Shown here: piece by piece, positions 8,228 to 16,736 of the stretch
Numbering within the stretch: position 1 is the first letter of the stretch
How the letters are laid out: each line of letters opens with the position of its first letter
Assembly: GCF_039543825.1 (NCBI RefSeq)
Contig: NZ_BAABKM010000004.1
Location: forward strand, 331,750 to 395,749
From: Nocardioides conyzicola
GTDB taxonomy: Bacteria > Actinomycetota > Actinomycetes > Propionibacteriales > Nocardioidaceae
Length of the DNA: 64,000 bases
Reading direction: 5' to 3'
Position numbers and translations under genes: made by a program
Notes under the pieces: model-generated
What the model was told of the DNA's origin: nothing
The model's input: only the letters and a program-made list of their open reading frames with translations
The model's database searches: none

Positions 8228-8260
8228 GGGTCCGCGTGGGGTCCGCGTGGGGTCCGTGGG
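8228..8260. repeat. Three tandem 11-bp repeats
   Basis: The unit GGGTCCGCGTG is present twice exactly and a third time with three changes at its end. The array sits between the stop of LAL regulator 2 and the ECF sigma gene. One helical turn per repeat on the same DNA face fits a cooperative regulator-binding site, but slippage-derived sequence is also possible. Confidence 0.55.
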
Positions 8261-8280
8261 CGGGAGCGGCCCCGGAACGC

Positions 8281-11076
8281 TCAGGCGGAGGTCGGTGCCT
8301 GGACGCCGTCGGCGCCCGGTGCCGCGAGGGCCGCGGCCAGCTCGCGACGCGAGCTGATGTCGAGCTTCGTGTAGACCTTGCGCAGGTGCCACTCGACGGT
8401 GTGCGGGCTGAGGAAGAGCTCGGCCCCGATCTTCGGGTTGGTCAGCCCGCTGGCGGCCAGGGTCGCGATCTGCGCCTCCTGGGGAGTCAGCCGGGCCTCC
8501 GGCTCGGCGCCCCGGGTCCGGACGTGCTCACCGGTGGCGAGGAGCTCGCGTCGAGCGCGCTCGGCGAAGGCCGCGGACCGCATGTCGTCGAACATGCGGT
8601 GCGCGGTCCTGAGCTGGTCGCGCGCGTCTGCCCGCCGACGGGTGCGCCGCAACCACTCGCCGTAGATGAGGTGGGTGCGCGCGACCTCGACCGTCACCCG
8701 GTCCAGGCTCAGCTCATCGATCGCCGTGCGGTAGAGCTGGTCCGTCTCCCCGTCGTCCTCCGTGAGGAGGGCTTGGCTGCGGGCCAGGATGCCGCGGGCC
8801 CAGCCCGTGTCGGCGGCCTTGGTCAGCCGGGCGAGACGGGCCAGGGACTCCTGCGCCTGGCCGAGCTCGCCGCAGTGGACCGCTGCCTCGACGTGCTCGA
8901 CCAGCGACAGACCGGTGAAGTTGTACCCGTCGTGGTCGATGCCCGTTCGAGCGGCGGCCAGCGCCTCCTCGTACCTGCCCAGACCGTTGTACAACACACC
9001 CTGGACGTAGCCGGTCACGCCGAGCAGTGAGACCTCACCGTGCTCGGTGGCGCTGATCCGCGCGTCCTCGAAGATCCCGGTCGCGGCCTGCTCGTCGCCC
9101 TGCCAGGCGGCCAGCACCAGGGATGCGTACCGATGAGGTGCCTGGCCGGTCGCCGTCGCGATCGCGTCGGCCTCCTCGATCATGCGGTTGGCCGCGGCGA
9201 AGTCGCCGTAGTGGATCTGCACGCCGCCGTAGTAGATGAGAGCAGGCGGGAGCGCACTCAGCGCCCCGACGTCGCGGGCCAGCCGCACCGCTCGGGCGGA
9301 GAGCACGTCCCAGGCCGGAAGGTCCCAGCGGTGGTGAATGAACGACTCGAGCGCGACCGGTACGGAGAGCAACCACCGCATCGTCGCGTCGCGGCTGGTG
9401 AGCTCCTCGTGGGCGAACGGCTCGAAGGAGCGCACCAGCGCCGGGACACCCAGCTCGTCCCCGTCGGCCAGCAACGTGGCGACGCCGTCGAGGAGCAGGT
9501 CGGCAGGCTCGGAGCCAGAGGGAGGTGCGCCGGAGGCACGCGCCGCGATCGCCGCGGCTCGGGCGCCGTGCGAACCGTGCAGCCTCCCGGCGAACACCGT
9601 GGCGCTGATGGCCTCGAGGTACGTCTCACGGGCGAGCGGTGACCCCTCGGCCGCGAACTGCGCGGCGGCGTCGAGGAGGAGCGGCGCCGCCTCGTCGCTC
9701 CGGCTCCGACCGAAGAGCATCCGGGCTCGCAACCGGGCAAGGCGAGCGCGGTCGAGTGGGCCGAGCGGGCACAGGCCCGCGAGCGCTGCGAGCTCGGTCG
9801 CACGCTCGGGCGCCGCTGCCGAGAAGTGCGCCTCCGCGGCCGCGAGGGCCCGACGGCCACGCTGCCACGGGTCCGGTGTGAGCGACGCAGCGCGTTCGAG
9901 CAGGACGGCCTCCGCCGCGATGCCGCCACGCTGGCGGGCCCGGTCGGCGGCCTGCTCCAGCCCGAGCGCGACCTCCTCGTCCGGTCGGTCCGAGGCCTGG
10001 GCGGCATGCCACGCCCGGCGGTCGGGCTCCAGCACGGGGTCGGTGGCCTCGGCGAGCGCTCGATGCACCTCGCGGCGCCGCTCCGGATCGGCCCCCCGAT
10101 ACGCCGCGGAGCGCGCCAGGGGGTGCCGGAACCGGACCGACTCGCCGAACTCGATGAGCCCGGCGGCCTTCGCAGGTGCCGCGTCGGGGGTGATGCCGAG
10201 GAGCTCGGCCGCTCGCAGCAGCAGGCGAGCGTCACCGACCGGTTCCGCTGCTGCGACGAGCAGCAGGGTGCGCGTCGCCTCCGGCAGCGCCTCAAGACGG
10301 CGTGCGTAGTCCTGCTCGACCCGGGTCGACACCGAGGTCGGGTCCGCGGCGTCCAGGCCGTAGGCGAGCTCCGCAGCAGTCCGCCCCCGGGAGAGCTCCA
10401 GGAGAGCGAGCGGGTTCCCGTGCGTCTCCGCGACGAGCCGGTCGCGGACGCGTGGCTCCATGCGGCCCTCGACGGACGTCACCAGCAGGTCGCCGGCGGC
10501 CTGCTTGTCGAGGCCGCTGACCCGCAGCTCGGAGAGCCCTACCAGCGCGCCTGCACCCTCCGGGTCGCGGACGGTGAAGATCATCGCAATGGCCTCGGCC
10601 AGCAGCCGACGGGCCACGAACTCCAGTGTCTGCAACGAGACCTGGTCGAGCCAGTGGGCGTCGTCGACGAGGACCAGGACCGGTCGGGTCTCCGAGGCGC
10701 GGGTCAGCAACGTGAGCACGGCAAGCCCGACGAGGAACCGGTCGGGCGGGTCGCCCGCCGCCATCCCGAAGGCGACCTGGAGCGCGTCGCGCTGTGGTTC
10801 GGGCAGCGCGTCGACAGCACCGAGGAACGGCGCGCACAGCTGATGCAGGCTCGCCCAGGCGAGCTCCATGTCGGCCTCGATGCCCTGTGCGCGTGCGACC
10901 GTCACCCCGGAGGCCTGCGCTGCGACATACTCGAGCAGGACGGACTTGCCGATCCCGGCCTCCCCACGGATCACGCACACCGCCGACTCGCCCGCACGCA
11001 GTCCACCCAGCACGTCATCGAGCACCGCACGCTCGTGGTGTCGACCGACCAGATTCGGCAGCGGGGTTGCGCTCAT
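8281..11076 (-). CDS. LAL-type LuxR regulator 2 (AAA ATPase + HTH)
   Basis: A 931-aa regulator with the same layout as the other two LAL genes: Walker A GEAGIGKS near the N-terminus, Walker B LVLVDDAHW, a long helical sensor region and a C-terminal LuxR helix-turn-helix (TPQEAQIATLAASGLTNPKIG). The start at 11076 (MSATPLPNLVGR) aligns with the start of LAL 3, which begins MNATPLPSLVGR; the two are close paralogues throughout. It lies upstream of the ECF sigma gene on the same strand with a 212-nt gap, so it probably has its own terminator or a shared long transcript. The ligand is unknown. Confidence 0.9.
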   Translation of the reverse strand: MSATPLPNLVGRHHERAVLDDVLGGLRAGESAVCVIRGEAGIGKSVLLEYVAAQASGVTVARAQGIEADMELAWASLHQLCAPFLGAVDALPEPQRDALQVAFGMAAGDPPDRFLVGLAVLTLLTRASETRPVLVLVDDAHWLDQVSLQTLEFVARRLLAEAIAMIFTVRDPEGAGALVGLSELRVSGLDKQAAGDLLVTSVEGRMEPRVRDRLVAETHGNPLALLELSRGRTAAELAYGLDAADPTSVSTRVEQDYARRLEALPEATRTLLLVAAAEPVGDARLLLRAAELLGITPDAAPAKAAGLIEFGESVRFRHPLARSAAYRGADPERRREVHRALAEATDPVLEPDRRAWHAAQASDRPDEEVALGLEQAADRARQRGGIAAEAVLLERAASLTPDPWQRGRRALAAAEAHFSAAAPERATELAALAGLCPLGPLDRARLARLRARMLFGRSRSDEAAPLLLDAAAQFAAEGSPLARETYLEAISATVFAGRLHGSHGARAAAIAARASGAPPSGSEPADLLLDGVATLLADGDELGVPALVRSFEPFAHEELTSRDATMRWLLSVPVALESFIHHRWDLPAWDVLSARAVRLARDVGALSALPPALIYYGGVQIHYGDFAAANRMIEEADAIATATGQAPHRYASLVLAAWQGDEQAATGIFEDARISATEHGEVSLLGVTGYVQGVLYNGLGRYEEALAAARTGIDHDGYNFTGLSLVEHVEAAVHCGELGQAQESLARLARLTKAADTGWARGILARSQALLTEDDGETDQLYRTAIDELSLDRVTVEVARTHLIYGEWLRRTRRRADARDQLRTAHRMFDDMRSAAFAERARRELLATGEHVRTRGAEPEARLTPQEAQIATLAASGLTNPKIGAELFLSPHTVEWHLRKVYTKLDISSRRELAAALAAPGADGVQAPTSA

Positions 11077-11138
11077 CAGGCTCCTGAGGGACGTGGGCGC
11101 CCGACTCGGGAGCGCTCCCGAGGCAACGGTATCGGTCC

Positions 11139-11165
11139 TGTCACAGATCGAGGCACTGTCCGGTC
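11139..11165 (+). promoter_or_regulatory. ECF-type promoter P3 (TGTCACA-16-GGTC)
   Basis: TGTCACA, 16 nt, GGTC, ending 42 nt before the ATG of the flavoprotein at 11208. This is one of the copies with the exact ECF41 -35 consensus. Confidence 0.75.
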
Positions 11166-11207
11166 GAGATTGGACAAGCGCCCGTCTGCCGCCTTCGAGG
11201 AGCCCCG

Positions 11208-12935
11208 ATGACACGTGAACACCAGCTCGCCACCTCGGTCCTGGTGGTGGGTACCGGGGGTGCCGGTCTCCGGGCCGCCATCGAGGTGGCCGAGGCGGGT
11301 GTCGCCGTGCTCGCCGTCGGTCGCCCGAGGGTCGAGGACACCGCGGCACCGCCCACGTCGGAAGGGGTCAGCGCCGCTCTGGCGCATGCAGACCCTCGGG
11401 ACACGTGGGAGCAGCACGCCGCCGACACCTTGCGGGAGAGCGGCCTGCTCGCCGACCCACGCGCCGTGCAGACCATCGCCCGCAATGCCGTGCGAGCCGT
11501 CCACGATGCCGAGCGTCTCGGGATGCGCTTCGACCGGCAGCCGGACGGTCGGATCGCCCAGCGCAGGTCCGGCGCCCACAGCTACCGGCGGACCGCGTTC
11601 GCCGGCGACCGGACGGGAGGCGAGCTCCTGGACGCGCTCCGTGGGTACGCCGAGCGGGCGGGTGTCCCGCTCCTGTCGACCTGCTCGGTCACCCGCCTGC
11701 TCGTCGACCACGGCTCCGTCTTCGGCGCCTACGGCTTCGACCTCGTCGACGGGTCCCGCTACCTCCTACACGCCGATGCCGTGATCCTCGCCGCCGGTGG
11801 CCACACCCGGATCTGGCGTCGCACGACGGCCCGACGCGGTGACCCCGCGGGAGACTCGTTCCGGCTGGCGGCCGAAGCTGGTGTGCGGCTCCGTGACGCC
11901 GAGCTCGTGCAGTTCCACCCGTTCGGTCTGCTCGGCCCCGAGCACGCGGCGGGCACCGTGGTCAGTGAGGCGGCGCGCGGCGAGGGTGCGGTGCTCCTCA
12001 ACAACCTCGGCGAGCGCTTCTTGAGCCGCTACGACCCCGAGCGCATCGAGCGCGCCGGTCGGGACCTCGTGGCTCGGGCGTCGTACACGGAGATAGCCGA
12101 AGGGCGAGGAACTCACGCAGGCGGCGTGTGGCTCGACCTGTCCCACCTCCCCCGGGCGAACATCCTGAGCCGACTGCCCCAGGTCCATGAGCTCGTGCTC
12201 GAGCTGCAGGGGCTCGACGTGTCCCGCGACCCGATCGAGGTCGCGCCGACGGCGTACTACTCGATGGGCGGTGCCCGGGTCAGGCCGGAGGACAACGGCA
12301 CCGAGGTGGAGGGGCTGTTCGTCGTCGGCGAGGGCGCCAGCGGCGTGCACGGCGCCAACCGGCTCGGTGGCAACTCCCTCCTGGAGCTGCTCGTCCACGG
12401 CCGGACAGCCGGCCGGGCCGCGGTCGAGCACTCGGCACGGCTCACCGCACACCGACGGTCCCTCGGAGCGGTCCGCGATGCCGAGGCCGACGTCGACGGG
12501 GTTTACGCCGCCGGTGGGACCCAGAACGTGCAGGCCCTCCTCCGCGAGGTCCGTGACCTGATGACCGAGCACGCGGGCGCCGTCCGAAACGAGTCGGGGC
12601 TCCTGGCGGGGCTCGACCGGCTGGACGAGGTGGTCGACCGCGAAGCCGACCTCGGGGTGCACATCGACATCAGCGGCTACCACGCCGTCGCGCACGCCTT
12701 CGACCTTCGCTCGGCGGCTCTCGCGGCACGCGCGACCTTGGAGTCTGCGCTCGAGCGGCGGGAGAGCCGAGGCTGCCACCAGCGCTCCGATCACCCGGAT
12801 CCCGACCCAGAGCTGCGCGTCAACCTGGTGTGGTCACCGACCGAAGGCGTGCGCCGAGAGCCCGTCCAGCCGATCCCGACCGACATCGCCGCGAGGATGC
12901 GAGAGGTCCCGGTCGACGCGACGCTGCAGGATTAG
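11208..12935 (+). CDS. FAD-dependent fumarate reductase/succinate dehydrogenase-like flavoprotein
   Basis: Flavoprotein of 575 aa in the SdhA/FrdA/L-aspartate oxidase family. It has an N-terminal FAD-binding fold (VGTGGAG, residues 14-20), the active-site block with AELVQFHPFG, the GEGASGVHGANRLGGNS motif and a C-terminal ESRGCHQRSD that corresponds to the catalytic Arg/His region. No iron-sulphur subunit or membrane anchor is encoded nearby, so it would need another electron donor or be a soluble oxidase/reductase. GAGGAG precedes the ATG, and promoter P3 lies just upstream. It ends 3 nt before the stop of the convergent acetyltransferase. Confidence 0.85.
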   Translation: MTREHQLATSVLVVGTGGAGLRAAIEVAEAGVAVLAVGRPRVEDTAAPPTSEGVSAALAHADPRDTWEQHAADTLRESGLLADPRAVQTIARNAVRAVHDAERLGMRFDRQPDGRIAQRRSGAHSYRRTAFAGDRTGGELLDALRGYAERAGVPLLSTCSVTRLLVDHGSVFGAYGFDLVDGSRYLLHADAVILAAGGHTRIWRRTTARRGDPAGDSFRLAAEAGVRLRDAELVQFHPFGLLGPEHAAGTVVSEAARGEGAVLLNNLGERFLSRYDPERIERAGRDLVARASYTEIAEGRGTHAGGVWLDLSHLPRANILSRLPQVHELVLELQGLDVSRDPIEVAPTAYYSMGGARVRPEDNGTEVEGLFVVGEGASGVHGANRLGGNSLLELLVHGRTAGRAAVEHSARLTAHRRSLGAVRDAEADVDGVYAAGGTQNVQALLREVRDLMTEHAGAVRNESGLLAGLDRLDEVVDREADLGVHIDISGYHAVAHAFDLRSAALAARATLESALERRESRGCHQRSDHPDPDPELRVNLVWSPTEGVRREPVQPIPTDIAARMREVPVDATLQD

Positions 12936-12938
12936 CCC

Positions 12939-13481
12939 TCAGTCCTCGTAGTCCAGGTCCTCGTGGCGGATGCGGTACACCTGGGAGCGGCCGTCGTCGG
13001 CGAGGTGCCCGAGCTCGGTCACCCACTCCATGCCGATGCGCTCGGCCGTCGCCTTCGCCCGGGTGTTGTCGGGCTCGATGATCGCGAACACCTCGTCCAC
13101 GCCGCCTTCGTGGATGGCCCATCGGACCAGGGCGTCGCCCGCCTCGGTCGCGTACCCGTGGCCCCACGCGTCGGGCGCCAGAGCCCAGCCGATCGTGAGG
13201 CTCTCGCCCCCCGGAGGCGCGTGCTCGAGGGTCAGCGCGCCCACCACGGCCGAAGTGAAACGTAGGCCGACCGCCCAGTGCCCGACGCAGTCCGAAGAGA
13301 CGTCCTCGGCACTCCACTCCGCCACCTGCCGGCGCACCACCGCAGGCGTCCTCAGCAGCCGGTCGTCCGGACCGAGCCAGCGACTGACGGTCTGCGGCGT
13401 GTAGATCGCCGATGCGGCGTCGGCGTCGGCCGGCAACCACGGACGCAGCTCCAGCCTCGGTGTCTCGATGACACGCGACAT
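12939..13481 (-). CDS. GNAT-family N-acetyltransferase, RimJ/RimL-like
   Basis: A 180-aa acetyl-CoA-dependent acyltransferase. It begins ETPRLELRPWLPADADA, typical of RimJ/RimL-like GNATs, and carries the acetyl-CoA loop AWGHGYATEAG and the segment IEPDNTRAKATAERIGM. The start at 13481 is preferred over the upstream ATG at 13559, because the fold begins there and the promoter-like element P4 lies between the two. The acceptor may be a protein N-terminus or a small amine. Confidence 0.87.
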   Translation of the reverse strand: MSRVIETPRLELRPWLPADADAASAIYTPQTVSRWLGPDDRLLRTPAVVRRQVAEWSAEDVSSDCVGHWAVGLRFTSAVVGALTLEHAPPGGESLTIGWALAPDAWGHGYATEAGDALVRWAIHEGGVDEVFAIIEPDNTRAKATAERIGMEWVTELGHLADDGRSQVYRIRHEDLDYED

Positions 13482-13520
13482 CCGGACCACCTCCGTCTCA
13501 GGACGTCTACCTCCTCCTCC

Positions 13521-13547
13521 GACCGAGCGGGAGCGTGCGCCGTGACA
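13521..13547 (-). promoter_or_regulatory. ECF-type promoter P4 (TGTCACG-16-GGTC)
   Basis: Minus-strand TGTCACG, 16 nt, GGTC, ending 39 nt before the acetyltransferase start at 13481. It is back-to-back with P5. Confidence 0.75.
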
Positions 13548-13560
13548 GGACCCGACCACC

Positions 13561-13587
13561 TGTCACGACAAGCCCCACGGCCCGGTC
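13561..13587 (+). promoter_or_regulatory. ECF-type promoter P5 (TGTCACG-16-GGTC)
   Basis: Plus-strand TGTCACG, 16 nt, GGTC, ending 35 nt before the ATG at 13623. With P4 it forms a perfect inverted repeat (CGTGACAGG and CCTGTCACG, 9 nt apart). Confidence 0.75.
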
Positions 13588-13622
13588 AGGGCTTGCGTCC
13601 CCGATCGATGGAGGTGATGACG

Positions 13623-13952
13623 ATGACCGAGGTGCTGCTGACCTGCACGCGCTGCGAGGACGAGATCGCTGTCGACATGGACAGGGCGATCCTCCGCATG
13701 GACCACGAGCCCCGAGCCGCTGCCGAGCTTCTGTTCTGCTGCCCGACGTGCCGCCGGCCAGGACTGCGCCACGTGGTCGGCGAGCTGCTGACGTTGCTCC
13801 TCCTCGTGGGCGTTCAGCCGCTGCGGCTGAGTGAGCCGACGCTGCCCGCGGCCGATCGGTCCACTGGCCTGTCACCGCTCACGCGGGACGACCTGCTGGC
13901 GTGGCACGAGCAGCTCTCGTACGTCCACAACGTCTCCCCCTGGGAGCCCTGA
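13623..13952 (+). CDS. 109-aa protein with zinc-ribbon-like Cys pairs
   Basis: Small protein with CTRCED near the N-terminus and CCPTCRR about 35 residues later, a pattern that fits a structural zinc site. A short hydrophobic stretch follows (LLTLLLLVGV). I do not recognise the family. GGAGG lies 8 nt before this ATG; the ATG six bases earlier is too close to it. Promoter P5 precedes it. A second small CPDC protein occurs at 18113. Confidence 0.7.
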   Translation: MTEVLLTCTRCEDEIAVDMDRAILRMDHEPRAAAELLFCCPTCRRPGLRHVVGELLTLLLLVGVQPLRLSEPTLPAADRSTGLSPLTRDDLLAWHEQLSYVHNVSPWEP

Positions 13953-13965
13953 CCCGCCTCGGCGT

Positions 13966-13992
13966 TGTCACGCCCGGGCCTAGCGCCCGGTC
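13966..13992 (+). promoter_or_regulatory. ECF-type promoter P6 (TGTCACG-16-GGTC)
   Basis: TGTCACG, 16 nt, GGTC, ending 44 nt before the ATG of the secreted hydrolase at 14037. It would drive the three-hydrolase operon up to the terminator at 16655. Confidence 0.75.
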
Positions 13993-14036
13993 GACCTCCC
14001 TGTCCGCACAAGTCGCTCATCAGAACAGGACCCACC

Positions 14037-14894
14037 ATGACTCCCACCGCCCGCGCTGCCCGGCGCATCGCCCGCCGACGCCGCCTTCGCGCCGCCGTGC
14101 TCCTCGGTTCGCTCACGCTCGGCACCGCGGTCGCGACGCCGACCTCCGCCGACGCCCACAGCGCCGACCGCCGAGCCACGAAGCCGACGATCGTCCTCGT
14201 CCACGGAGCCTGGGCCGACGCCTCCAGCTGGAGGCCCGTCGTGCGGCGGCTGCAGGCGGCCGGCTACCCGGTGGTCGCACCCGCCAACCCCTTGCGGTCC
14301 CTGGCGTCGGACTCCGCCTACCTCGACGCGCTCCTCGAGACGATCCAGGGGCCGATCGTGCTGGTCGGTCACTCGTACGGCGCCGCGGTCATCACGAACG
14401 CCGCGACCGACGACCCCGACGTCCGTGCGCTGGTCTTCGTCGACGGCTCCGTGCCCGCCGAGGGCGAGACGGTGGCCGAGCTCGCCGGTCCCGAGTCCGC
14501 ACTCTCGGTGGCCGACCCCACCACGATCTTCAACTTCGTGCCGGGGCAGCTGCCCCCGACCGCGGACAGCGACGTCTACCTGAAGAAATCGACCTTCCTG
14601 AAGTCGTTCGCGACCGGCCTGACCCGTAAGCGCGCCAAGTCGCTCTGGGCCACCCAGCGACCCGTGACCCTCGGCGCGCTCAACGAGCCGTCTGGCACCC
14701 CGGCCTGGGACACGATCCCCAGCTGGTACCTCATCGGCACCCAGGACCTCGTCATCCCGGCCGCCGCGCAGCGCGACATGGCCAAGAAGGCCGGCTCGAC
14801 GATCGCCCGCTTCAAGAGTGGTCACCTCGGCCTTCTCACCAACCCGACCCCGGTCACCCGGGTCATCACCGCGGCCGTCCGCGCCACCCGCTGA
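14037..14894 (+). CDS. Exported alpha/beta hydrolase
   Basis: A 285-aa hydrolase with an N-terminal export signal (basic RRIARRRR, then a hydrophobic stretch to about residue 35; an A-D-A cleavage area near residue 40). The fold has HGAW for the oxyanion hole and a nucleophile Ser at about 113 in GHSYG. The Asp (TQDLVIP) and His (GHLGLL) follow in order. It belongs to the EstC/RutD-like group of small esterases. It is the first gene of an operon with two more hydrolases; the third one is a cytoplasmic relative (both share HGA and GHSYG). Confidence 0.87.
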   Translation: MTPTARAARRIARRRRLRAAVLLGSLTLGTAVATPTSADAHSADRRATKPTIVLVHGAWADASSWRPVVRRLQAAGYPVVAPANPLRSLASDSAYLDALLETIQGPIVLVGHSYGAAVITNAATDDPDVRALVFVDGSVPAEGETVAELAGPESALSVADPTTIFNFVPGQLPPTADSDVYLKKSTFLKSFATGLTRKRAKSLWATQRPVTLGALNEPSGTPAWDTIPSWYLIGTQDLVIPAAAQRDMAKKAGSTIARFKSGHLGLLTNPTPVTRVITAAVRATR

Positions 14895-14924
14895 CGAGCC
14901 TCACACCCACCAGAAGGAGAACCG

Positions 14925-15872
14925 ATGAGCAAGCACTACCTGGAGCCGGAGGCGCAACAGCTCGCCGACGCCACGGCGAACCCGCCGTACTTCTACGAGA
15001 TGACGCCGGAGGAGGCCCGCAAGGTCCTCGACGACGTGCAGTCCCAGCCCGTAGAGAAGCCGGACGTCGAGGACAAGTGGATCGTCGTACCGGCCGAGGT
15101 CGGTGACGTGCGGGTCCGCATCGTCAAGCCCGTTGGCAGCACCGAACCGCTTCCCGCGATCCTGTACATCCACGGCGGCGGCTGGGTCCTCGGCAACGCG
15201 CACACGCACGACCGGCTCGTGCGCGATCTGGCCACCGGCGTCAACGCAGCAGTCGTTTTCGTCGAGTACGACCGCGCCCCCGAGGCGCACTACCCGGTCG
15301 CGATCGAGCAGGCCTACGCCACCGCGCAGTGGATCACGGCGAACGGTGCTGCGGAGGGCATCGACGCGTCACGGATCGCGGTCGCCGGCGACTCGGTCGG
15401 AGGCAACATGAGTGCCGCAGTGGCAATCATGGCCAAGCAGCGCGGTGACGTGACCTTCCGCCACCAGTCGCTCTACTACCCGGTCACCGACGGCGCGCAG
15501 GACACCGAGAGCTACGCCGAGTTCGCCGAGGGCCCGTTCCTCCTCGCGAAGTCGATGGCCTGGTTCTGGGACGCCTACCTCCCCGACGAGTCCCGGCGGA
15601 GCGAGATCACCGCGTCGCCCCTGCGAGCCACCCTCGAGGAGCTCGCGGGTCTGCCCGAGGCCTTCGTGATCGTGGACGAGAACGACGTGCTCCGCGATGA
15701 GGGAGAGGCGTACGCCCGCCGGCTGATCGAGGCCGGGGTGCGCACCACGACCGTCCGCTACAACGCGACGATCCACGACTTCATGATGCTCAACCCGCTG
15801 CGGCCCTCGGCCGCCAGCACGGGCGCCATCGAGCAGGCCGTGCACGTCCTTCGCAAGGCCCTCGCGGCCTGA
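14925..15872 (+). CDS. Alpha/beta hydrolase fold-3 esterase (HSL family)
   Basis: Cytoplasmic esterase of 315 aa of the hormone-sensitive-lipase type. It has HGGGW (residues 83-87) for the oxyanion hole and GDSVGG with the nucleophile Ser at about 157. The acid sits in DENDVLRDEG and the catalytic His in IHDFMML. AAGGAG lies before the ATG. It follows the exported hydrolase by 30 nt and precedes a third hydrolase by 35 nt, on one transcript from P6. The family usually cleaves short-chain esters. Confidence 0.9.
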   Translation: MSKHYLEPEAQQLADATANPPYFYEMTPEEARKVLDDVQSQPVEKPDVEDKWIVVPAEVGDVRVRIVKPVGSTEPLPAILYIHGGGWVLGNAHTHDRLVRDLATGVNAAVVFVEYDRAPEAHYPVAIEQAYATAQWITANGAAEGIDASRIAVAGDSVGGNMSAAVAIMAKQRGDVTFRHQSLYYPVTDGAQDTESYAEFAEGPFLLAKSMAWFWDAYLPDESRRSEITASPLRATLEELAGLPEAFVIVDENDVLRDEGEAYARRLIEAGVRTTTVRYNATIHDFMMLNPLRPSAASTGAIEQAVHVLRKALAA

Positions 15873-15907
15873 CCACCTCCCGTCCCACCTACCAAGGAGT
15901 CACCTCC

Positions 15908-16645
15908 ATGTCCGAACAGTCCCCCGTCGTCGTCCTGGTGCACGGCGCCTTCGCCGAGTCCGCCAGCTGGAACGGCGTCATCGAACAGCTCTACGCCCAC
16001 GGTGTCGAGGCGATCGCGGTCGCCAACCCGCTCCGCGGCGTGCGCAACGACGCGACCTACCTCCGTGACGTGATCGCCGGCCTCGGCCGTCCCGTCCTGC
16101 TGGTCGGCCACTCCTACGGCGGCATCATCATCACCGGCGCAGCCGGTGCGGCGAACCCCGCCGTCGTCGGCCTGGTCTACGTGGCGGCGTTCGCGCCCGA
16201 CGACGGCGAGAGTGCGTTCGAGCTGTCGTCGCGGACGCCCGGGAGCACCTTGGGCGAGGCGCTGACCGCCTACCCGGTGAGCTCGGGCGGCAACGAGCTG
16301 GCGATCCGCCTCGACGCCTTCCACGAGCAGTTCTGCGCCGATCTGCCGGTGAAGACCGCGGGCCTGCTGGGCCGCACTCAGCGCCCGGTCACGGAGCAGG
16401 CGCTCAAGGACGGCCTGCCGACGGACCAGCCGGGATGGCAGAACGCGCCGAGCTGGTTCGTGATCGGCGGCCAGGACCGCAACATCCCGGCCGCCGAGCT
16501 GCGCGACGAGGCCGCACGGGCAGGCGCGGTCGCCGTACGGGAGCTCCCGGAGGCCTCGCACGCCGTCGCTGTCTCGCACCCCGCCGAGGTCGCCGAGGTG
16601 ATCCTCGAGGCGCTCGCTGCGGTCAAGGCCGCCGACGCCGCCTGA
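15908..16645 (+). CDS. Alpha/beta hydrolase, EstC-like
   Basis: A 245-aa hydrolase with VHGAF (residues 11-15), the nucleophile Ser at about 69 in GHSYGG, the acid in GGQDRNIP and the His in ASHAVAVSHP. There is no signal peptide. It is a cytoplasmic relative of the exported enzyme two genes upstream and closes the operon: a 16-bp hairpin starts 9 nt after its stop. AAGGAG precedes the ATG. Confidence 0.88.
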   Translation: MSEQSPVVVLVHGAFAESASWNGVIEQLYAHGVEAIAVANPLRGVRNDATYLRDVIAGLGRPVLLVGHSYGGIIITGAAGAANPAVVGLVYVAAFAPDDGESAFELSSRTPGSTLGEALTAYPVSSGGNELAIRLDAFHEQFCADLPVKTAGLLGRTQRPVTEQALKDGLPTDQPGWQNAPSWFVIGGQDRNIPAAELRDEAARAGAVAVRELPEASHAVAVSHPAEVAEVILEALAAVKAADAA

Positions 16646-16654
16646 CCGCCGATC

Positions 16655-16696
16655 CACGGGTGGGGCGGCCGCTACGCGCTGGCCGTCCCACCCGTG
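16655..16696 (+). terminator. Hairpin terminator after the hydrolase operon
   Basis: A 16-bp GC-rich stem (one G-U pair) with a 10-nt loop, just after the third hydrolase gene. Few T residues follow, as is common in actinobacteria. It separates the operon from the cytochrome b gene. Confidence 0.7.
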
Positions 16697-16736
16697 TTCC
16701 ATCCGCACCCACCCCGCGTGCCCTGCAGGAGAGACC

